Positions 1-8,700 of a stretch of DNA of 64,000 nucleotides are shown piece after piece. Origin of the DNA: Streptomyces fuscichromogenes (GTDB lineage: Bacteria; Actinomycetota; Actinomycetes; Streptomycetales; Streptomycetaceae); the NCBI RefSeq assembly GCF_014645815.1, contig NZ_BMML01000008.1, positions 1 to 64,000 of the forward strand, read 5' to 3'. Within the stretch, counting starts at the first letter, position 1, and each line of letters begins with the position of its first letter. The notes below the pieces were generated by a model. The model was given only the letters and a program-made list of their open reading frames with translations, was not told where the DNA came from and made no database searches. The position numbers and the translations under genes were made by a program.

Positions 1-165
1 GACCCGATTTCCTCGGTGCTTTCCAGGTTTCCGCTCTCGCGTTTCCCTTTCCGGCGGTTCCGACTTTATCAGAGGTTCTGAGTCGGAATTTCCACCCGGT
101 CCGGGCTCCTGGATCCAGCGCATGAAGCACTGGGGTTCCCGGTTGGGCGGAGCCGTAAACGTACT

Positions 166-205
166 GGAGCGGGGCTGCTCGATGCAAATCGAGGCGCCCC
201 GCTCC
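166..205 (-). terminator. Hairpin terminator after RNase J gene
   Basis: An inverted repeat with arms GGAGCGGGG and CCCCGCTCC plus an inner TCGAT/ATCGA pairing lies about 40 bases beyond the RNase J stop codon. It is the likely end of the rnj transcript. Bases 1-165 show no gene I can support. Confidence 0.7.
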
Positions 206-247
206 GGGTTCACGCGTACGACGGGTCGTACGAACGCTGTACGCGCG

Positions 248-1933
248 TCAGACCTCCACGACGACCGGCAGGATCATCGGCCGGCGTCGGTACCTGTCCG
301 AGACCCACTTGCCGAGGGTGCGACGGATCAGTTGCTGCAGCTGGTGCGGCTCCACGACGCCGTCCTGGGCCGAGCGTTCCAGGACCTCGGAGATCTTCGG
401 GAGGACGTCCGCGAACGCGGAGTCGTCGATACCGGAGCCGCGGGCCTGGACATGGGGACCGCCGGTGATCTTGCCGGTGGACGAGTCGACGACGACGAAG
501 ACCGAGATGATGCCCTCGTCGCCGAGGATCTTGCGGTCCTTGAGAGCCGGCTCGCCGACGTCTCCGACCGAGAGGCCGTCGACGTACACGTAACCCGCCT
601 GGACCTTGCCGGAGATCTTGGCCTTGCCTGCGACCAGGTCGACGACGACGCCGTCCTCGGCGATGACGATGCGGTCGTGCGGTACGCCGGTGAGTGCGCC
701 GAGCTCGGCGTTGGCACGCAGGTGGCGCCATTCGCCGTGGACCGGCATCAGGTTCCTGGGCCGGCAGATGTTGTAGAAGTACAGCAGCTCGCCGGCGGAC
801 GCGTGGCCGGAGACGTGCACCTTGGCGTTGCCCTTGTGGACGACGTTGGCGCCCCAGCGGGTCAGGCCGTTGATGACGCGGTAGACCGCGTTCTCGTTGC
901 CCGGGATGAGCGACGAGGCCAGGATGACCGTGTCGCCGTCGACGATGCGGATCTGGTGGTCGCGGTTGGCCATCCGGGACAGGGCGGCCATCGGTTCGCC
1001 CTGGGAGCCCGTGCAGACCAGGACCACCTCGTGGTCGGGGAGGTCGTCGAGCGTCTTGACGTCGACCACCAGGCCCGGCGGGACCTTCAGGTAGCCGAGG
1101 TCCCTCGCGATGCCCATGTTGCGGACCATGGAGCGGCCGACGAAGGCGACCCGGCGGCCGTACTCGTGGGCCGTGTCCAGAATCTGCTGGATGCGGTGGA
1201 CATGGCTGGCGAAGCTCGCCACGATGATCCGCTTGCTCGCGCTGGCGAAGACCTGGCGCAGGACGTTGGAGATGTCCCGCTCGGGCGGGACGAAGCCCGG
1301 GACCTCGGCGTTCGTCGAGTCGGCGAGGAGCAGGTCGATGCCCTCCTCGCTCAGCCGTGCGAACGCGTGCAGGTCGGTCAGCCGGCCGTCCAGCGGGAGC
1401 TGGTCCATCTTGAAGTCGCCGGTGTGGACCACCATGCCGGCCGGGGTGCGGATGGCCACGGCCAGGGCGTCCGGGATGGAGTGGTTGACGGCGACGAACT
1501 CGCAGTCGAAGGGTCCGACGCGCTCACGCCGGCCTTCCGCCACTTCCAGGGTGTAGGGGCGGATGCGGTGCTCCTGGAGCTTCGCCTCGATGAGGGCGAG
1601 GGTCAGCTTGGAGCCGATCAGCGGGATGTCCGGCTTCTCGCGGAGAAGGAAGGGGACACCGCCGATGTGGTCCTCGTGGCCGTGCGTGAGGACGATGCCG
1701 TCGATGTCGTCGAGGCGGTCCCGGACGGACGAGAAGTCCGGCAGGATCAGGTCGATTCCGGGCTGCTCCTCCTCGGGGAAGAGCACTCCGCAGTCGACGA
1801 TCAGTAGACGACCGCCGTACTCGAAGACGGTCATGTTTCGGCCGATCTCACCGAGCCCGCCCAGCGGGGTGACGCGGAGCGCGCCTTCGGGGAGCTGCGG
1901 CGGGGCGCCGAGTTCAGGATGCGGATGACTCAA
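248..1933 (-). CDS. rnj: Ribonuclease J
   Basis: RNase J is a metallo-beta-lactamase/beta-CASP ribonuclease that acts in the cytoplasm as 5'-3' exonuclease and endonuclease in mRNA decay and rRNA maturation. The protein is 561 aa, the family's usual length. The metal motif HGHEDH is at residues 84-89, and a second metal motif (VHTGDFK) and the beta-CASP region follow. I chose the TTG at 1931-1933, giving MSHPHPELG, because GAGGAG sits at the right spacing upstream and the conserved fold begins just after; the frame is open further upstream but that stretch is not conserved-looking. It follows dapA on the same strand with a gap of about 160 bases. Confidence 0.95.
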   Translation of the reverse strand: MSHPHPELGAPPQLPEGALRVTPLGGLGEIGRNMTVFEYGGRLLIVDCGVLFPEEEQPGIDLILPDFSSVRDRLDDIDGIVLTHGHEDHIGGVPFLLREKPDIPLIGSKLTLALIEAKLQEHRIRPYTLEVAEGRRERVGPFDCEFVAVNHSIPDALAVAIRTPAGMVVHTGDFKMDQLPLDGRLTDLHAFARLSEEGIDLLLADSTNAEVPGFVPPERDISNVLRQVFASASKRIIVASFASHVHRIQQILDTAHEYGRRVAFVGRSMVRNMGIARDLGYLKVPPGLVVDVKTLDDLPDHEVVLVCTGSQGEPMAALSRMANRDHQIRIVDGDTVILASSLIPGNENAVYRVINGLTRWGANVVHKGNAKVHVSGHASAGELLYFYNICRPRNLMPVHGEWRHLRANAELGALTGVPHDRIVIAEDGVVVDLVAGKAKISGKVQAGYVYVDGLSVGDVGEPALKDRKILGDEGIISVFVVVDSSTGKITGGPHVQARGSGIDDSAFADVLPKISEVLERSAQDGVVEPHQLQQLIRRTLGKWVSDRYRRRPMILPVVVEV

Positions 1934-1952
1934 AAGACTCTCCTCACCACAC

Positions 1953-1981
1953 ACGCCACGTACCGATCGGGCACGTGGCGT
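1953..1981 (-). other. Hairpin in the rnj leader
   Basis: The arms ACGCCACGT and ACGTGGCGT form a perfect 9-bp stem with an 11-base loop, starting about 20 bases upstream of the RNase J start. It could be a transcript-processing or attenuation element, or part of a promoter region. The role is not known from the sequence. Confidence 0.4.
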
Positions 1982-2096
1982 GCGTGACGTTCGTGCATAA
2001 GCAGTTGTCGTTGTCCTTACGGGGTGCGGGCACCGGTGGTCCCGCCTATTCAGTTGTGAAGCGTTGCCGCGCGGACGGCCGCGCGGAAGTCTGTTG

Positions 2097-2996
2097 TCAG
2101 AGTTGTACCCCGCCGGCGGCAAGATCGATCTTGAGCTGGGCAATCTCCTCGGCCGAGCACTCGACCATGGGTGCCCGCAGGGGTCCTGCGGGCAGTCCCT
2201 GGAGGGCGAGCGCGGCCTTGGTGGTCATGACGCCCTGGGTGCGGAACATGCCGGTGTAGACGGGGAGCAGCTTCTGGTGGATCTCGGTGGCCTTGACGAC
2301 GTCACCGGAGGTGTACGCGTCGACGAGGGCCCGCAGGTCGGGGGTGACCAGGTGGCCGACGACCGAGACGAAACCGACCGCGCCCACGGAGAGCAGCGGC
2401 AGGTTCAGCATGTCGTCGCCGGAGTACCAGGCGAGGCCGGACTGCGAGATGGCCCAGCTCGCACGGCCGAGGTCGCCCTTGGCGTCCTTGTTGGCGACGA
2501 TCCTCGGGTGCTCGGCGAGGCGGACGAGCGTCTCGGTGCTGATCGGGACGCCGCTGCGGCCGGGGATGTCGTAGACCATGACGGGCAGCCCGGCGGCGTC
2601 GGCGACGGCCGTGAAGTGCCGGTACAGGCCCTCCTGTGGGGGCTTGTTGTAGTACGGCGTGACGATCAGCAGGCCGTGGGCGCCGTCGCGCTCGGCCTGG
2701 CGGGCCAGTTCGACGCTGTGGTGGGTGTCGTTGGTGCCGACCCCGGCCACGACGTGGGCGCGGTCGCCGACCGCCTCCAGTACGGCTCGTACCAGGTCCG
2801 ATTTCTCCGCGTCACTGGTGGTGGGGGACTCGCCGGTGGTCCCGTTGATGATCAGGCCGTCGTTGCCTGCGTCCACCAGGTGGGTGGCGAGCCGCTGTGC
2901 GCCGTCGAGGTCGAGTGCGCCGTCCGCCGTGAACGGCGTGACCATCGCGGTGAGGACCCGCCCGAAGGGGGTCTGCGGAGTGGAGATCGGAGCCAT
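2097..2996 (-). CDS. dapA: 4-hydroxy-tetrahydrodipicolinate synthase
   Basis: DapA condenses pyruvate with aspartate semialdehyde, the first committed step to diaminopimelate and lysine. The 299-aa protein is a full-length TIM barrel. It shows the NGTTGE loop at residues 51-56 (Thr53, Thr54), the catalytic Tyr in VYDIPGR near 142, and the Schiff-base Lys at about 170 in IVANKDAKGD. It lies between thyX and rnj on the same strand, and dapB is about 3.5 kb upstream, so the diaminopimelate genes are close but not contiguous. Streptomyces often carry more than one dapA paralogue, so this may not be the only one. Confidence 0.95.
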   Translation of the reverse strand: MAPISTPQTPFGRVLTAMVTPFTADGALDLDGAQRLATHLVDAGNDGLIINGTTGESPTTSDAEKSDLVRAVLEAVGDRAHVVAGVGTNDTHHSVELARQAERDGAHGLLIVTPYYNKPPQEGLYRHFTAVADAAGLPVMVYDIPGRSGVPISTETLVRLAEHPRIVANKDAKGDLGRASWAISQSGLAWYSGDDMLNLPLLSVGAVGFVSVVGHLVTPDLRALVDAYTSGDVVKATEIHQKLLPVYTGMFRTQGVMTTKAALALQGLPAGPLRAPMVECSAEEIAQLKIDLAAGGVQL

Positions 2997-3069
2997 GGGT
3001 TACACGCTACTCGGTGCTCACGGCGCGGTCTGCCCTTGGGGTGTGCGGAAAGTCCGGACAAATGCGGAG

Positions 3070-3107
3070 CCCGGCACTGCCTGCTCGGGGGTTCAAGCAG
3101 TGCCGGG
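3070..3107 (-). terminator. Hairpin between thyX and dapA
   Basis: The perfect 11-bp arms CCCGGCACTGC and GCAGTGCCGGG enclose a 16-base loop. The position, about 120 bases after the thyX stop and 75 bases before the dapA start, fits a thyX terminator or attenuator. Confidence 0.6.
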
Positions 3108-3228
3108 TCCGTTTGATCAGGCTAGATGAACTTCGCTAAATGCCGCAATACGGACACTTCGCGAGGCTGATCCGCACATCTGTGCCGAGCACGACAAAAA
3201 GCTCGACCGGCGGGCCGTGGGCGCCCTG

Positions 3229-4878
3229 CTACGGCGCGACCCGGCCGTTGGCGTTGAAGGCCGCATGGGTGAGCGGCATGAGCTTGGCCCACTCCGCCTC
3301 CATCTTCTCGCCGACCATCTCGATCTCCCGCTGCGGGAAGGACGGCACCTTGGCCAGCTCGTGCTGGGTGCGCAGCCCGAGGAAGTGCATCAGCGAGCGG
3401 GCGTTGCAGGTGGCGTACATCGACGAGAAGAGCCCGACGGGCAGCACCGCGCGGGCCACCTCACGGGCGACGCCGGCGGCGAGCATCTCCTGGTAGCGCT
3501 CGTACGCCTGGACGTACGACTCCTGCATCGAGCGTTCCACGATCTCCTGCTGTGCCTCGGTGCCCGGCACGAACTCGTACTTCCCCGGACGGCCCTGCTG
3601 CACCAGCTTGCGGTCCCCGCCGGGGACGTAGAAGACCGGCTCCAGTTCCCGGTAGCGGCCCGACTCCTCGTTGTACGAGTTGTGGACGACGAAACCGTTC
3701 GCGAGGAAGTTGTGCCAGGGGCCTTCCACAGAGAGGTCGTAGGTCATCTCCTCGCCATCGGCCTCGATGGCGAGGATCTGGTCCGGAACCGCCTCGGCGA
3801 CCTTGCCGCCGCGCCGGGCCAGTGCCTGTTCCCCCGCGCTCTTGACGGCATGGCACGGCTCGCAGGCCGGGGCGAGGTTCTTCTCGTCGAGGGCCTGGAG
3901 CAGGTCACCGGCCACCGGGACGACGTGGTCCAGTGCGAGCTGCTCCCGCGGGAAGTCCTGACCGCACAGGTGGCAGGTGTCGGTGTCCTTGATGAGCCGT
4001 TCGCGCTGCATCGAGGTCCATACGCCGATACCCCGGCGCAGGCTCGGCGGGACCAGCCCCTGCGACGGGCGCGGCGCCGTGCCGGAGACCAGAACGGCAT
4101 CCCCGACGGTGAGCTCTCCCGCCTTGCACCATCCCTCGGGCGTGAAGAGGGCGTGGTCAACCGTGCAGCGGAGAGTCTTGCCCGAGGCGGTGGTGATCTT
4201 GATGAGCGGCTTCACACCCGACTCGATCACGTCGACGATCCTGGCGCGCTGGGCGAGCAGGGTCTCCTCGTCGTAGCAGCGCACGTGGGTGCGGCGCACG
4301 GATTCAAGCTTGCGGATGCGGGTGCTGGGGTGCAGCTCCCGGAACTCCGCGACGGCAGACTCGGCCGCCTCGCGATTCTCGTACAGGCCGAGGTAGTGGT
4401 CGGTGTCGCCGCGGCGCACCTGGGCCATCCACTTGCCCGCCCGGCTGTTCCAGGTCACGCCCCCGGCCGAGTGCGGCAGCCGGTCCTCGACGCCCAGGTG
4501 CCAGAGCTTGTACAGCTCGGCGATGGTGCGCCGGCGCAGGTGACCGGCCTCGCTCTCCAGAGTGATCTCGGTGTCCCCGGCGATGCACCACCCCACCCGG
4601 TGCCGCATGAACTCGCGGAAGACGAAGATCGGTGCGCTGATGAAGAAGGTCATCGAGTTGTGTTCGAAGGGGCTGCCGTGGCGGTCCCGCATCAGGTAGT
4701 TGATGAGGCCCTTGGAGCGCTCCGGGTCCTTCTGCAGCTCGGCCAGGGACTGCTCGCCGGCGGTGGAGACCCGTGCGGCCCACAGCACGTCGGAGTCGGC
4801 CGCGCTGTGCTTGACCAGGTCGACGGTGACATCGCTGCGGAAGCTGGGCTTGAGGTCGTCGGCGGGGGTGTCGGTCAC
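3229..4878 (-). CDS. thyX: FAD-dependent thymidylate synthase with intein
   Basis: ThyX makes dTMP from dUMP using methylene-tetrahydrofolate, NADPH and FAD. The 549-aa precursor is about twice the usual length because an intein occupies residues 98-400. Joining residues 1-97 to 401-549 restores the ThyX signature as RHRVGW-SYNEESGRY and leaves a protein of about 246 aa, normal for the family. The GTG at 4876-4878 gives MTDTPADDLKPSF; an open stretch of 32 codons upstream looks non-coding. Both halves look intact, so activity should depend on protein splicing. A divergent small membrane-protein gene begins about 200 bases upstream, so the promoter is probably in that gap. Confidence 0.95.
   Translation of the reverse strand: MTDTPADDLKPSFRSDVTVDLVKHSAADSDVLWAARVSTAGEQSLAELQKDPERSKGLINYLMRDRHGSPFEHNSMTFFISAPIFVFREFMRHRVGWCIAGDTEITLESEAGHLRRRTIAELYKLWHLGVEDRLPHSAGGVTWNSRAGKWMAQVRRGDTDHYLGLYENREAAESAVAEFRELHPSTRIRKLESVRRTHVRCYDEETLLAQRARIVDVIESGVKPLIKITTASGKTLRCTVDHALFTPEGWCKAGELTVGDAVLVSGTAPRPSQGLVPPSLRRGIGVWTSMQRERLIKDTDTCHLCGQDFPREQLALDHVVPVAGDLLQALDEKNLAPACEPCHAVKSAGEQALARRGGKVAEAVPDQILAIEADGEEMTYDLSVEGPWHNFLANGFVVHNSYNEESGRYRELEPVFYVPGGDRKLVQQGRPGKYEFVPGTEAQQEIVERSMQESYVQAYERYQEMLAAGVAREVARAVLPVGLFSSMYATCNARSLMHFLGLRTQHELAKVPSFPQREIEMVGEKMEAEWAKLMPLTHAAFNANGRVAP
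3679..4587 (-). other. Intein with AP2-like and HNH endonuclease domains
   Basis: This 303-residue insertion spans Cys98 to Asn400 of the precursor, with Ser401 as the +1 residue. Splicing block A begins CIAGDTEITL. Block B has the TxxH motif at Thr239-His242 (TVDHALFT). The C-terminal blocks end GFVVHN before SYNEE. Residues 140-185 (GVTW, GKWMAQV, YLGLYENREAAESA) look like an AP2 DNA-binding domain placed between blocks A and B. Residues 302-343 form an HNH nuclease: CHLC, Asp317-His318, Asn334, CEPCH. All splicing residues appear intact. The insertion sits exactly within the conserved ThyX active-site motif, as is typical of inteins. Confidence 0.92.
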
Positions 4879-5079
4879 GGCTCGGAGGGTCCTTCCATCA
4901 CTTCTCTCGGGCGGCGCCCACTCTACGGCCCGGTACCGACATCGGGGCGTTCGGTGCCGGGGCGCGGCATACACCGGCGAATTTCTGTGAATTCGGTGAA
5001 ACCGGGCACCTTTCGGGTCACTCGCCCGTCTGTGTAGATGACAGACACCCGTTCGATCCCGAGAGGGGATGCACCGCCC

Positions 5080-5316
5080 ATGTTCGGTCGGCGCGAACCG
5101 GTTCCGTTCGCCTTCCTCGCCGAAGCCGACAGGTTCCGGAGCAATGTGGCTCCACCGCCCCGTCAGCGGTCGTCCGCGAGTCAGATAGCCGGGCGGTGGC
5201 TGCTCGGGCTCACCATCGTGGCCGGGCTCGTGGGCTCGGTGGTGCTGGGCATGCCGGCGCTCTCCACGCCGTCCGACACACAGAACCAGCAGTCACAGGC
5301 CTCCCAGGGGCGCTGA
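5080..5316 (+). CDS. Small membrane protein, unknown function
   Basis: A 78-aa protein from ATG 5080 with GAGAGGGG upstream; an in-frame ATG at 5038 would add 14 residues and could be leaderless. A single hydrophobic segment (WLLGLTIVAGLVGSVVLG) lies in the second half, followed by a short polar Gln/Ser-rich tail. I recognise no family. It is divergent from thyX and about 90 bases before a PH-like membrane protein gene, so the two could share a transcript. Confidence 0.65.
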   Translation: MFGRREPVPFAFLAEADRFRSNVAPPPRQRSSASQIAGRWLLGLTIVAGLVGSVVLGMPALSTPSDTQNQQSQASQGR

Positions 5317-5407
5317 ACCCTTCCGGACCCCCGTGAGTGGTGGGCGGGGACACGGGCGGATAGCCTCACCGGGCACAGCCCACGCATGGATTGAGTGAGG
5401 ACCAGCC

Positions 5408-5962
5408 GTGCCCCTGCCCTTCCTGACGGCCGACCGCACCTACGACGCGGCACTCGACAGCGCCCTTCCGCACGACGACCGGGAGCACTGGCGGCGCCCC
5501 TACCGGCCCGGTCCGTGGCGGGTCGGAGGAGCCGCCCTCTGGCTGCTGCTCGCCTCGTTCGTGCTGTTCGCGGCGGTGGCGCTGGCCGCGACCGGCTCGC
5601 TGTCCTCCGCCGGGGCGGTCCTCGGCATCGCGCTGCTGATCATCGCCGCCGCGCTGCGGATACTGCGTGTGGGCGTGTGGGTGAGCGCGCACGGGGTGCG
5701 TCAGGTGGGTCTGCTGTACACCCGGACGGTGCCCTGGAAGCGGATCGCCTCGGTACGTACGGCACAGCAGCCGGTGCGCTGGCTGGGTCTGCCGAGGACC
5801 GTCCAGGGTCAGGCGCTGACCCTCGTACGCACGGACCGTGCCGCGGCCGACACCGAGCCGCTGCTGACCACGCACGGGATGGACTTCGTGGGCCGGACGT
5901 CGGCCTTCGACCGTGCGGCCGACACGGTGGAGGCGTGGGCGGCGGAGTACCGGCGCGGGTAG
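5408..5962 (+). CDS. Membrane protein with PH-like domain
   Basis: A 184-aa protein starting at GTG with GAGGA upstream. Two hydrophobic segments near residues 40-60 and 65-85 precede a region (VWVSAHGVRQVGLLYTRTVP, then WKRIASVR) resembling bacterial PH domains of actinobacterial membrane proteins. Its role is unknown. The stop codon is followed by a dispersed repeat and the convergent TPR-like gene. Confidence 0.75.
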   Translation: MPLPFLTADRTYDAALDSALPHDDREHWRRPYRPGPWRVGGAALWLLLASFVLFAAVALAATGSLSSAGAVLGIALLIIAAALRILRVGVWVSAHGVRQVGLLYTRTVPWKRIASVRTAQQPVRWLGLPRTVQGQALTLVRTDRAAADTEPLLTTHGMDFVGRTSAFDRAADTVEAWAAEYRRG

Positions 5963-6011
5963 CTCCGCCGGGAGTGCCGCGATGTGCCGAGTGTCGTCTG
6001 CGGCGCCGTCG

Positions 6012-6050
6012 TGGCTGATCGCGCAGTTCCCCGCGCCCCTACGGGGCGCT
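6012..6050 (+). repeat. Dispersed GCGCAGTTCCCCGCGCCCCT repeat, copy 1
   Basis: The core GCGCAGTTCCCCGCGCCCCT (6021-6040) is followed by ACGGGGCGCT, which can fold back on the GCGCCCC part. It lies between two convergent genes. Five further copies occur in this window. Confidence 0.85.
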
Positions 6051-6065
6051 GCCGGTGCGTGGTGT

Positions 6066-6518
6066 TCAGGCTTCCAGCGGCCTGCCCTCGTGCAGGGCGA
6101 TGGCGCGCTGCATCGCCTTGCGGGCGCGCGGGGTGTCGCGGGCGTCGTGGTAGGCGACGGCGAGGCGGAACCAGCTGCGCCAGTCGTCGGGGGCGGCCTC
6201 CGTCTCGGCCTTGCGTCTGGCGAAGACCTCGTCGGCGGAGTCCCGGTCGATCCGGCCGCCGGGTGTGCGCTTCAGCTCGTCCACGGGCAGGCCGCCCTCG
6301 GCGTCGAGCTGGGCGGCGAGGGCGTTGGCCCGGCGGACGAACTGGGTGTTCTTCCACAGGAACCACAGGCCGATGACCGGCAGGATCAGCACCGCCACCC
6401 CGAAGGTGACGGTGAGGACCGTGCCGGTCTGGATGAGCATCACGCCCCGGCTGCCGACCAGGACGAAGTAGAAGAGCAGGACGGCCGCCGTGACGGCATA
6501 GGAGATCTTCGCGCGCAT
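6066..6518 (-). CDS. Membrane-anchored TPR-like protein, unknown function
   Basis: A 150-aa protein with two N-terminal membrane segments (residues about 6-26 and 34-57) and a cytoplasmic part. The end (WRSWFRLAVAYHDARDTPRA, then RKAMQRAIAL) matches one tetratricopeptide-type helical pair. It starts 20 bases after the dapB stop on the same strand, so it is probably in the dapB transcript. No catalytic motif is visible. Confidence 0.75.
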   Translation of the reverse strand: MRAKISYAVTAAVLLFYFVLVGSRGVMLIQTGTVLTVTFGVAVLILPVIGLWFLWKNTQFVRRANALAAQLDAEGGLPVDELKRTPGGRIDRDSADEVFARRKAETEAAPDDWRSWFRLAVAYHDARDTPRARKAMQRAIALHEGRPLEA

Positions 6519-6538
6519 GAGCAGGAACCTTCCGGGGC

Positions 6539-7291
6539 TCAGCCCAGGTCCAGGAAGTTCTCCAGGCCGAAGGTCAGGCCCGGAGTCGTGACCACGCGGC
6601 GGGCGCCGAGCAGGATGCCCGGCATGAAGCTGCTGTGGTGGAGGGAGTCGTGGCGGACGGTGAGGGTCTCGCCCTCGCCTCCCAGCAGCACCTCCTGGTG
6701 GGCCAGGAGGCCGCGGAGGCGGACCGCGTGGACGGGGATCCCGTCGACGTTCGCGCCGCGCGCGCCGTCCAGGGCCGTCACCGTGGCGTCCGGCGCCGCG
6801 GGGGTGCCGGCCGCGCGACGGGCCTCCGCGATGAGCTGCGCCGTGCGGGTGGCGGTGCCGGAGGGGGCGTCCACCTTGTTCGGGTGGTGGAGCTCGACGA
6901 CCTCCACCGACTCGAAGTAGGGCGCGGCGATCTGGGCGAACTTCATCGTCAGCACGGCGCCGATGGAGAAGTTCGGGGCGATGAGCACGCCGGTCTCCGG
7001 GGACTGGGCGAGCCAGCCCCTGAGCTGCGCGAGACGCTCGTCGGTCCAGCCCGTCGTGCCGACGACGGCGTGGATGCCGCGGCGCACGCAGTAGTCGAGG
7101 TTGCCCATGACCGAGGCGGGGGTGGTGAGTTCGACCACGACCTGGGCGCCGGAGGCCTCCAGTGCCTCCAGCTTGTCGCCCCGGCCGAGGGCGGCGACCA
7201 GCTCCAGGTCCTCGGCGGCCTCGACCGCCCTGACCGCCTCGGAGCCGATCCGGCCCTTGGCGCCGAGGACCGCCACGCGCAGCTTGCTCAT
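6539..7291 (-). CDS. dapB: 4-hydroxy-tetrahydrodipicolinate reductase
   Basis: DapB reduces the DapA product with NAD(P)H in the diaminopimelate/lysine pathway. At 250 aa it has normal length. The N-terminal Rossmann motif is VLGAKGRIG (about residues 8-16). The catalytic-domain signature (VVELHHPNKVDAPSGTA) is near residues 130-146, and the end (PGLTFGLENFLDL) is typical. It starts about 30 bases after the M16 peptidase stop, so pnp, the peptidase and dapB look cotranscribed. Confidence 0.95.
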   Translation of the reverse strand: MSKLRVAVLGAKGRIGSEAVRAVEAAEDLELVAALGRGDKLEALEASGAQVVVELTTPASVMGNLDYCVRRGIHAVVGTTGWTDERLAQLRGWLAQSPETGVLIAPNFSIGAVLTMKFAQIAAPYFESVEVVELHHPNKVDAPSGTATRTAQLIAEARRAAGTPAAPDATVTALDGARGANVDGIPVHAVRLRGLLAHQEVLLGGEGETLTVRHDSLHHSSFMPGILLGARRVVTTPGLTFGLENFLDLG

Positions 7292-7320
7292 CTTCGTCTT
7301 CGTTCCTTACCGGTGGTGTG

Positions 7321-8700
7321 TCAGGCGACGGCGTCGTGCAGGCGTGCGGCCTGTTTGTCCTTGAGCGGGCCGATGACCGACAGCGACGGGCGCTGTCCCA
7401 GGATGTCGCGGGCGACCGAGCGGACCTCGTCCGGGGTCACCGCCGCTATCCGGGCCAGCATGTCGTCGACGGACATCTGCTCGCCCCAGCACAGTTCGCT
7501 CTTGCCGATACGGTTCATCAGCGCACCGGTGTCCTCCAGGCCGAGGACCGTGGAGCCCTGGAGCTGGCCGATGGCACGCCCGATCTCGTCCTCCGGCAGG
7601 CCGTACTCGGCCACCTGGTCGAGTTCGTCCCGGCAGATCTTGAGGACGTCGTGCACCTGCGAGGGGCGGCAGCCGGCGTAGACGCCGAACAGGCCGCAGT
7701 CGGCGAAGCCCGAGGTGTACGAGTACACGCTGTAGGCCAGGCCGCGCTTCTCGCGGACCTCCTGGAAGAGCCGGGAGGACATGCCGCCGCCGAGGGCCGT
7801 GTTGAGCACGCCGAGCGCCCAGCGGCGGTCGTCGGTGCGGGCGAGGCCGGGCATACCGAGGACGACGTGAGCCTGTTCGGTCTTGCGGCCGAGCAGTTCG
7901 ACGCGGCCCGCGGTGCGGATCGTCCGGCTGCCGTCGCGCGGGGCGATGGGGGCGGCCGAGGCGTTCCTGAAGGCGCCGGCCTTCTCGAAGGCCGTGCGGA
8001 CCTGTCGCACGACCTTGTTGTGGTCGATGTTGCCGGCGGCCGCGACCACCAGGTGGGTGGGGTCGTAGTGCTTCTTGTAGAAGCGGCGGATGCGGTCGGC
8101 GCTGAGGGCGTTGACCGTGTCGACGGTGCCGAGGACCGGGCGGCCCAGGGCGTTGTCGCCGAACATGGTGTGCGCGAACAGGTCGTGCACGCAGTCGCCC
8201 GGGTCGTCCTCGGTCATCGCGATCTCTTCGAGGATCGCGCCGCGCTCGACGTTGACGTCGTCCTCGAGGATCAGGGAGCCCGTCAGCATGTCGCAGACGA
8301 CGTCGATGGCGAGCGGCAGGTCGGTGTCGAGCACGCGTGCGTAGTAGCACGTGTACTCCTTCGCCGTGAACGCGTTCATCTCGCCGCCGACCGCGTCGAT
8401 GGCGGAAGAGATGTCCAGGGCGGAGCGGCGCGTGGTGCCCTTGAAGAGCAGGTGCTCCAGATAGTGGGTGGCGCCGTTCAGGGCGGGGGTCTCGTCGCGG
8501 GAGCCGACGTGGGCCCAGATGCCGAAGGTCGCGGAGCGGACCGAGGGCAGGGTCTCGGTGACGATGCGCAGGCCGCCCGGGAGGGTGGTCTTGCGGACCG
8601 TGCCGATGCCGTTCTCGCCCTTGATCAGGGTTTGGGTACGGGCAACGGCCCGCGCCTCCGAAGAGGTGCGGGCCGTTACCTGGGAGCCGTCGGACGTCAC
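7321..8700 (-). CDS. M16-family zinc metallopeptidase
   Basis: A 459-aa protein of the mitochondrial-processing-peptidase/PqqL group. The inverted zinc motif HYLEH is at residues 79-83, with distal acidic residues further on. The C-terminal M16 domain (GLEDTGALMNRIGKSEL) is present. The GTG start at 8698-8700 overlaps the pnp stop by 4 bases, so translation of the two is probably coupled. The substrate is unknown; this pnp neighbour is conserved in actinobacteria. Confidence 0.93.
   Translation of the reverse strand: MTSDGSQVTARTSSEARAVARTQTLIKGENGIGTVRKTTLPGGLRIVTETLPSVRSATFGIWAHVGSRDETPALNGATHYLEHLLFKGTTRRSALDISSAIDAVGGEMNAFTAKEYTCYYARVLDTDLPLAIDVVCDMLTGSLILEDDVNVERGAILEEIAMTEDDPGDCVHDLFAHTMFGDNALGRPVLGTVDTVNALSADRIRRFYKKHYDPTHLVVAAAGNIDHNKVVRQVRTAFEKAGAFRNASAAPIAPRDGSRTIRTAGRVELLGRKTEQAHVVLGMPGLARTDDRRWALGVLNTALGGGMSSRLFQEVREKRGLAYSVYSYTSGFADCGLFGVYAGCRPSQVHDVLKICRDELDQVAEYGLPEDEIGRAIGQLQGSTVLGLEDTGALMNRIGKSELCWGEQMSVDDMLARIAAVTPDEVRSVARDILGQRPSLSVIGPLKDKQAARLHDAVA

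Noticed and set aside
122..1807. Long open frame opposite RNase J
   Set aside because: An antisense frame produced by high GC at third codon positions; its Asp/Val/Arg-rich translation resembles no protein and the minus-strand RNase J is certain.
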